Below the pieces are notes generated by a model. That model worked only from the letters and a program-made list of their open reading frames with translations. It was not told where the DNA came from and searched no databases. Of a stretch of 64,000 nucleotides of DNA, positions 57,928 through 64,000 are shown piece by piece. This DNA is from Rapana venosa (Eukaryota > Mollusca > Gastropoda > Neogastropoda > Muricidae), in NCBI GenBank assembly GCA_028751875.1, contig CM054144.1:14855768-14919767 (forward strand), given 5' to 3'. The translations under genes were made by a program, and so were the position numbers. The first letter of the stretch is position 1, and the number at the start of each line of letters is the position of its first letter.

Positions 57928-58275
57928 GACGGGATAGCCTGGTGGTTAGAGTGATGCATTCGTGATCTGCTGACCCAGGTTTGAATCTCATTCAAGAGGA
58001 TTTTTTTCCTCTGGAGTTAACATCAGTGCGGACTCCACTCTCCCCAAAAGTCCTTCAGGTGAGACAATAAACCGAGGCCTTGTGTGCGAACGCATGCTCA
58101 ACATCTTGCCCACATGTACCTGTTCCGCTTTTCAGAAGAGTAGGCCACCATCTACCGGTGGGAACAGATGACAAAATTTACAAAACTGCATACACACGGG
58201 GACTGGATTAAAAAAGCACATGAGTGCTTATTCCATTATCCTTGAAATAAAAGAATAAAAATAATGAATAAATAA
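57928..58275 (+). mobile_element. SINE-1, full-length copy
   Basis: The head is 'GGACGGGATAGCCTGGTGGT' with B box-like 'AGGTTTGAATCTC'. The body has 'GGAGTTAACATCAGTGCGGA' and 'AAACCGAGGCCTTGTGTGCG', and the 3' end 'CTTATTCCATTATCCTTGAA' has an A/T tail. Confidence 0.9.
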
Positions 58276-58629
58276 TAAATAAATAAGGAGAACAAGATTT
58301 TACACTCAGTTCCCCTTAATTAAAAAGAAGATACTGAATCAGCCTTTGCTAAAAACATAATTATAAGGCTTGACCCACAGTCCCGAAACAACTCTTTAAT
58401 AGCCAGAAACTGCCACAAAACAAGGATCAGTTTCGAAAGAAACAATCAACACTTTCAAACACTTGATCAGCCAGAAACAAGAACTTCTTTCAAAACTAAG
58501 CCATATGGGCCACACTAACAAAAAAATACAATTCATCAAGGTGGCAGCTCTGAACAAAGCCAGCTCTACTACAGATACGAATCCATGCCCTTAAGAGATG
58601 CGGTTGGGGTTGGGTTTTTGTCCTTTCTA

Positions 58630-58790
58630 GAGCCCAATGTTTCACCAATGGTGGGATTTCTGCATTTGTGACTGGGTTTCTCCCCCCTCCCCCAACACTA
58701 AGGTACCCACATTTCCCACTTTGGAGATATAGCACAAACAAACTACTATGTTCATGACTACACCAAACTGCAACGCACACTGTACAAAGC
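58630..58790 (-). mobile_element. diverged SINE 3'-domain fragment
   Basis: 'AGAGCCCAATGTTTCACCAA', 'GGTGGGATTTCTGCATTTGT' and 'GGAGATATAGCACAAACA' loosely follow the 3' domain. Confidence 0.55.
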
Positions 58791-58818
58791 ATCTTGAACT
58801 GTCAAGCTCAAAGGATAC

Positions 58819-58934
58819 TTCCCGCTCCAGCCGAAACAACTCAAAAGCGTGTTGGAGCCCCCAATCTCCTCTTGGCTCATGGAAAATGCTCAAAGGGTCT
58901 TCACTCCTCCCGTCTCCAGCTTGATAATCCAACA
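58819..58934 (-). CDS. DIAPH: DIAPH exon 6 (tentative)
   Basis: A frame reading 'LDYQAGDGRSEDPLSIFHEP' then 'RGDWGLQHAFEL' fits the expected Q-A/E-D-D...F-D-D-I-R...V-F-Q-L stretch before exon 7 loosely. The spacing of Asp/Glu and the HAFEL ending is suggestive, but identity is low. The acceptor would be TTGTACAG and the donor GTATCC. The splice phase does not fit exon 7 cleanly unless a base is missing, which is plausible in this region. Confidence 0.35.
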
Positions 58935-59432
58935 CTGTACAATACAGTTCTTCAGGAATGAAAAGGAATCAAGTCCCGCATGTTGTGGGACAAAAGACAG
59001 AAGGATGGATTGAATAATTCTATATTACACACAAAACTAGATGTAATCCTGATAATCTAAATACATATGATTTTTTTTTCTAGATGACAGTTCCAAAAGA
59101 TACACCATTCTCTGTGTGACAAGAACCAAATACAGTCAAGTCAATTCTCAAATTTTCAAAATGAATGATCTTTCCGACAAGACAAAATTAATTTCAAACT
59201 TTACTGTAAACATTATCCCATCAAAAGAATTCTTATTTTTTATCATAATTAAAATGGAATGGAGCTTTTTTGCTTTACATCAGAACATGGACCATTTGGA
59301 AATCAATAACTTTTTTTTAAATCAATCTTTGGAAATTACTGAAAAATACAGACTCAGATATACCCTAATATATTCTGATGATTGCAACCTGACAGAAAAA
59401 AGACAGAGCCACAAATGGAAACAAGCTTTAAC

Positions 59433-59535
59433 CGCGATAAAGGTCGACATTCCAGTTCCTCATGACTCGTTCCGTAATGCAGTCTGAATCCATCATCTGA
59501 GGTGCTGAGGAAGGCATTGACCACTGGACACAGGC
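59433..59535 (-). CDS. DIAPH: DIAPH exon 5 (damaged frame)
   Basis: In one frame it gives 'VVNAFLSTSDDGFRLH', which matches the LINALI...ELDFRVH stretch of DID. The continuation (RNE, then MR) appears only after changing frame at least twice, each time at a site one T short of a plausible codon. A further lost T lies before VNAF. The order and position between exons 4 and 7 are right. Sequencing deletions in T runs are the simplest explanation, while pseudogenisation is the alternative. Boundaries are approximate. Confidence 0.6.
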
Positions 59536-60248
59536 CTCGAAACCAACCGCCATCATGGTGGTTTTAATATGACATGACAACAACACAAGGCACGACAAAT
59601 GTAGCTTTCAAAATTTCAATAAACAAAGAGCAAACTTGCAGTATTCTAAAACCATCTAAAGCATCTGTATCAGATATGCCGTGAGGACTGAATCGATTTT
59701 TCCCCTGATGTTTACACAACAGCTATTTTCCAGTGCAAAGTTTTCAAAGTGAACAACAAAAATGAAAATAGTTCCAAAACATTTCCCTTTAAAGAATTTT
59801 TTTTTTTTTCAAACCTTTAATGAACACATCAAATCAGTTGCTTTTGGGTTAAACCGCGACCATATCTACTTTTTCCCTTCCAGTTTTCCACTTTTCATAA
59901 GTCTTACAGACAAACAACTCTGTCAATCTGCTGATCAACTCTAATCTTCTGATGAAGTAAAGGGGTTTTTTTCTGTCTTTGTTTTTTGAATAAAAGTTTT
60001 GACATATTTTGAACCTTACATGTTGACATAATTAAATCTGACAGAGTAATGTCAGTTTGGCAAATGAAGGTGACAAAAACATGTCCAATACAAAATCTCT
60101 GTGTTAGAAAGTCTAAAAAAAAAACCACACACACACAAAAACCCATTTGGAGAGTGCTTTAAATTTCCTCAGCAGCGAGACTAACACTAAAATTGCCGGA
60201 AAAACTAACAACAACAACAACAACAAAATGGGGGGGGGGTTTGCTGAC

Positions 60249-60357
60249 CTGCATTGGCACATTGTCTCTCATGCCCATGCCCATGATCATGGGAATGAAG
60301 CGGTCCTGGTTGCGGATTTCTCCACACACTGTGATGCCTTCCAGGGTCTTCACATGG
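60249..60357 (-). CDS. DIAPH: DIAPH exon 4: DID armadillo repeat
   Basis: The acceptor is GTGTGTGCAG and the donor CAG/GTCAGC. One base completes Gly from exon 3, then 'HVKTLEGITVCGEIRNQDRF' and 'IPMIMGMGMRDNVPMQ' end in phase 0. It matches VLEAMTERAE...ERFQPLLDGL of vertebrate DIAPH1. MGMGM is an unusually Met-rich variant of the helix. Confidence 0.9.
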
Positions 60358-60693
60358 CTGCACACGCACACAACCGCCAACACACAATGAGAACCAAAGT
60401 CAGGTTAAAAAAAAAAAGATGTACAATACGATCACATCACAGACAAAACTAGTAAATACATACATGTGCAAGAAACGTCTCTAGAAAAATTGTAAAAAAA
60501 ACAAACCCAAGGCAAAATCAAATGTTTTCACTATTTTTAAAAAAAAAAATTTTAAGCAGAAAAGCCCCTGCCACACAAACCACACACCACACACCTTGGA
60601 GACTGGAATCTGCCTTCAATGTCTCTGAATGTAACAACAAACACACACCCACAAAACTACACATCCACAACTGCACACAAAACACAGTTCAAA

Positions 60694-60695
<2 letters not shown>

Positions 60696-60725
<30 letters not shown>

Positions 60726-60735
60726 CACACACCCC
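60696..60735. repeat. (AC)n microsatellite
   Basis: About 15-17 AC units lie within a wider CA-rich region (60,640-60,780). A 140-codon + strand ORF through it is compositional. Confidence 0.95.
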
Positions 60736-60871
60736 ACCCGATGCACACGCGCGCACACACACCAACACACACCACCCACCATAGTTAAACATCCAGCTCC
60801 TTCAATCACGCAACAACATCAACCCTACAGAAACCACAAGCCAGGGCCCCAAACAAGCCCACCCCTGCCAC

Positions 60872-60997
60872 CCTGGGCGCACAAAGCACATGCGGCCAGC
60901 CAGTCTGATGACTCCGCAGGGGCGGGTCAAACGGGTCCACAGCTCGCGCCAGGATGGTCAGCGCCTCTTCGTGCTCCAGCATCTGCTTCAGCCCATA
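60872..60997 (-). CDS. DIAPH: DIAPH exon 3: DID armadillo repeat, with a one-base frameshift
   Basis: The acceptor is GATGTGTTGCAG and the donor GG/GTGGCA. The exon begins in phase 0 with 'YGLKQMLEHEEALTILARAV', matching [20 protein letters not shown]. After DPFDPP the expected 'VIRLAGRMCFVRP' appears in another frame. The exon is 126 nt, but 125 would satisfy both flanking phases, so one extra base is present, most likely in the G-runs at 60,919-60,926 (+ strand). Confidence 0.88.
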
Positions 60998-61680
60998 CTG
61001 CAACACATCATCCCACACTGTCAGGCCTTCTTCTGGGGTAATGTCTGTCAGTTTTCTTCCTCTGACTGGGTGTAGAGGTTTCTCTTCATGGCTCATTACA
61101 TATAACAGGAATTTGTGATAATAGCTTGCTTTTTGTTCAGGAGGTGAAGTTGCGTTTACAGCGCATGATATTCACACTTGATGTGAGTTTCTAAATAATT
61201 ACACAGGGAGTTTTTGTCCGTAGCCCATAGTATACAGACTGAATTTCTGTTCATAGATTAGAACCAAAACAAGTGAAATTTTGTTAATTAATTGCACATA
61301 GAATTTTTTTTTAATATGTTCATAGTCTTTTTACAAGCAAACTGAAAATGGATCTAAACAAAACCAGACGTGCTAAATGTTCAGTGGTTTATAAATGCAC
61401 AAAACATTCCTATTTGAATGAGACACTGGTACCCAATTACAACTTACACAAAACAATCCTCTGCAGTTTGGTAATATCTGTCTTTTACATTTCTTTCTGT
61501 GAATTTGCTGAAGACATTGTTGTGCTACGCATTCCTCATTTAGTCTAGATGATTTTGTTTTCTTTGTTCATGAGTCAAAAGATAAAAAGCTGTGTGCTAT
61601 AAAATTCATTATTCTCACCCTGGTTTTCCTAACAAAAATATCAAAAACAAATTTAAATAAAAAATAAAAATCCAACTCAC

Positions 61681-61744
61681 CTTGTTGTTCATAAAAGCCT
61701 TCAGGCAGCGTACACACTCATAGGTACTTTTTCTTTCTGTTTTA
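61681..61744 (-). CDS. DIAPH: DIAPH exon 2: DID armadillo repeat
   Basis: The acceptor TTGTCTCCAG is chosen by phase; an alternative TAATTCAG at 61,771 would not fit exon 1. With two bases from exon 1 completing Asn it reads 'KTERKSTYECVRCLKAFMNN' and Lys, then donor GTGAGT. RCLKAFMNNK is a diagnostic DIAPH motif in the Rho-responsive DID domain. Confidence 0.95.
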
Positions 61745-61849
61745 CTGGAGACAAACAACAGTTGACAACGCTGAATTAAAAAAAAAATAAATAAATGAAA
61801 GAGCATCATACACAAAAAAATGTTTCCATCTGCAGGTACACAGGGACTT

Positions 61850-61950
61850 CCTCTTCTTCTTCATCATTGTCGAATGCTCAACAACTGCTGTTGTCTGTCA
61901 TATGAGCGAAAATACATTGCACTGCCGTTAAGCGCCTGACAAGTCAGGCC
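61850..61950 (+). mobile_element. hairpin repeat (family G), hairpin-end fragment
   Basis: 'GTCGAATGCTCAACAACTGC', 'TGTTGTCTGTCATATGAGCG' and 'GCGCCTGACAAGTCAGGCCC' match the left end of the 6,520 copy. Confidence 0.85.
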
Positions 61951-62591
61951 CAGGAACTATTACTTCATCTTCTTTAATTTCTTTAAAGGTTTCTACAACA
62001 AGAACAACAACTTGTTTTTACACACACTCACATATATATAAATGAAGGGGATGACACTGAGAGAAAGAGGGAAAAAAACATAGAATCAGACAGAGACAGA
62101 CAAATTGGGACAAAGAGCAAAATAAAAGCAAAAAGCTAAACAAGAGTGAGACTGAGGATAACAAAAAGATGACTCATTGACTGGCTGTATCACATACCTA
62201 TCAATTTTGTTTAATCTCTTTCTCAACAACTTCTTTGTTTTTCCATCTACTACCAACACTGCTAACAAAACTGCAACCCAAAAAACATTTACATCTTTTC
62301 TGTGTCAGATTAAAAATTGTTTAAATTTTAAAAAGAAATCAACAACAAAAAACATGCATGCATGATCTATGCCAGTGCTTTAACTTTTGACTTCTGAATA
62401 TCTTTTTCTCCTTTTTTTTTTTCCTTCAGGTTTATCATGGAACACACTCAAGTACAAACATAACTTAAACATTTTTTTTTAATGACATATTGTAGATAAA
62501 CGAAAGAGAACACTGAACAGTGTTCAGTGATAAACGAAAGAAATTGAAATTGAAAACGAAGTTTATTCAGTATAGGCCACAGCCCCTTCAA

Positions 62592-62790
62592 AAGAGAGAG
62601 AGAGAGAGAGAGGAGAGAGAGAAGAGAGAGAGAGAGAGAGAAAAGAGAGAGAGAGAGGAGAGAAGAGAGAGAGAGAGGGAGAGAGAGAGGGGGGGGAAAA
62701 GGGGAGGGAGAGAGAGAAAAGGGGAGGAAAAGAGAGAACCAGAGAAAGAGAAAGACATAGACACCAGAGAGGGGGGGGGGGGGGGTTGAA
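62592..62790. repeat. (GA)n-rich tract with poly-G
   Basis: About 180 bp of imperfect GA units are followed by about 15 G. ORFs of alternating Arg-Glu or Leu-Ser are artefacts. Confidence 0.97.
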
Positions 62791-62897
62791 GGGGAGATAG
62801 ACAGGCAAACACTGGGCAGACAGGAAAGCAAGACAGCCAGAAATCACAAGAGCTCTTGAACTCGGTGCAGCGTGAGCGTGACATCTGAAGCACTTAC

Positions 62898-62966
62898 TTA
62901 TCACAGCAGTAGGTCAGGTTTCTCAAGACTGCATTCAGCCCTTTCTCACCAAAGTCCATGGCCCAA
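62898..62966 (-). CDS. DIAPH: DIAPH exon 1 (first in window): DID armadillo repeat
   Basis: The acceptor CTTTTTCAG and donor AA/GTAAGT are canonical. It reads 'WAMDFGEKGLNAVLRNLTYC' and Cys-Asp, matching [20 protein letters not shown] of vertebrate DIAPH1 at the start of the armadillo array. One leading base belongs to the preceding Ser-type codon, whose exon lies outside the window. 69 nt = 1 + 22 codons + 2. Confidence 0.93.
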
Positions 62967-63360
62967 CTGAAAAAGAATTTAACCCCCAAAAAAGTTAAAT
63001 TACCAGTTGTAGAAGACTAACGGTCTACAGATTTTTTACAATAACTATTTACACAGAATCCAATCCGTTCATACAACAGATGGATTAGGTGGTATCCCAA
63101 GACTGGGGTCACTGTGCCCTGAACAGATCTCAAAGATGATCTGTCTTGAACCAGCCACATAACGTGCACTCAGCTAGCCTTCTGAGGTTTTGACATGTGA
63201 CCAAGATGTTCTGCATGCATTCTCCCACAGGGCCTCAGTTTATAGTTCAATCAAATAGAATATACATTTCAGATTATGCTAAATTTCAAGAGAAACTGCT
63301 ATGACTGAATATCATGGAAACCAAGAGGTAAACAAAAATAAAGATACATATGAATAAATA

Positions 63361-63656
63361 AGGGGATGGGATAGCTCAGTGGTCAGAGCGCTCACTTTCC
63401 CCATGCTAAGGTCAAGCAGCATCGAACATGGTTACCAGTTGGATAGGAGACCGTTTGCACACCTTGGTTCAGTACAGTCCCCCAGTTCATCCAGCTGTTA
63501 ACAGGTACCTGCCCTCTTTAGGGTAAGGGAAGGTAAAGCAGCGAGGGAGAGGAGATGGGCGCCACCCTCAATAAGCTGGCCCCTGGAGAAACTGAGGTCT
63601 CTGACATCTTGCTCCCAAATGACCACATAGGCTATAGGAACAGCTTGACCACCTTT
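63361..63656 (+). mobile_element. SINE-2 chimeric tRNA/5S SINE, copy 6
   Basis: The head is 'GGGATAGCTCAGTGGTCAGA', the 5S-like segment is 'GTCAAGCAGCATCGAACATG' with 'GTTGGATAGGAGACCG', and the body is 'CCCCAGTTCATCCAGCTG' with 'GGGAAGGTAAAGCAGCGAGG'. No clear flanking duplication is seen. Confidence 0.9.
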
Positions 63657-63859
63657 CAGAGGTAAACAGCCATTATCAAGCCAATACAGGTGTATGCATT
63701 GTTACAATGACATGATTTGACTTCTCCTTTATCACCTTCAGGAGTCAACTCATGGTGAACTGCACTGACTTTTTCTTCAGGTAGTGAGTTGTGAGCAATT
63801 GAACCTGGCAGAGCCCATCCCTCCCCATGTACAAGGACGCATGCTGGGTATGTTTGTGG

Positions 63860-64000
63860 TATCCAACCCACTGCCCATGTCTGGCTTACTCTTCAACAAA
63901 AGGCAGATGGGGTTTTAACTTGTGCACAAAAGATGTTCAGCATGCGTTCACAAATGGAACATAAGTTTATTTATTTTCTCCTCCAAAGGACTGTTCTGGG
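63860..64000 (-). mobile_element. SINE-1 fragment at the window edge
   Basis: 'GGTTTTAACTTGTGCACAAA' and 'TTCAGCATGCGTTCACAAAT' are a diverged SINE-1 body in reverse, cut by the window end. Confidence 0.55.

Noticed and set aside
61745..61771. Earlier acceptor (TAATTCAG) giving a longer exon 2
   Set aside because: It has a better pyrimidine tract, but the frame does not follow from exon 1. TCTCCAG at 61,745 fits.

Overview
This is a eukaryotic window, most likely from a mollusc and probably a gastropod. The reasons are intron-rich formin exons on the minus strand, a dense population of tRNA-headed SINEs, an RTE/Jockey-like LINE with short tandem-repeat tails, and many long microsatellites and G/C homopolymers. 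Nothing looks bacterial: there are no operons, Shine-Dalgarno sites or long uninterrupted ORFs. The species assignment is inference.

The only cellular gene I recognise is a diaphanous-related formin (DIAPH family) on the minus strand, from about 62,966 down to its stop codon at 33,621. I found 16 firm and 2 tentative exons. From 5' to 3' they encode part of the DID/armadillo autoinhibitory domain (62,966-57,516), the FH2 actin-nucleating domain (51,762 to about 41,451), the DAD helix with its basic tail (40,752-39,794) and a divergent C-terminal tail (33,847-33,621). The N-terminal GTPase-binding part lies beyond 64,000. The coiled-coil and proline-rich FH1 exons should lie between 57,515 and 51,763, but that interval holds a 500-N scaffold gap and a strip of poor-looking sequence, and I could not find them. 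Where neighbouring exons are both intact, every junction phase matches. One FH2 intron (42,990-41,616) has the exact 5' splice site of a U12-type AT-AC intron.

The left third (1-20,300) is a repeat landscape: tRNA-derived SINEs, a roughly 330-bp repeat with a conserved hairpin, pentanucleotide arrays (TACAA-like and TATAG-like), and three pieces of one LINE type. The largest LINE piece (10,960-12,954) is 5'-truncated, carries a degenerate GATA tail and is bounded by a 14-bp target-site duplication. At 17,715-19,215 a SINE is split by a LINE fragment and by a second SINE, each flanked by copies of the same 10-bp target.

From 20,900 to 33,600, downstream of the formin stop codon, the sequence is AT-rich and strikingly poor in SINEs. 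It may be a very long 3' UTR or simply a quiet intergenic region. The formin introns contain minisatellites, a TTAA-flanked piggyBac-like MITE (34,998-35,715), SINEs and the hairpin repeat.

One SINE family, with six copies, joins a tRNA-like head to a 5S-rRNA-like segment, and several copies have clear 9-10 bp target-site duplications. With the U12 intron and the reused insertion target, it is the most interesting signal here. I found no CRISPR array, bona fide tRNA or rRNA gene, or toxin gene.
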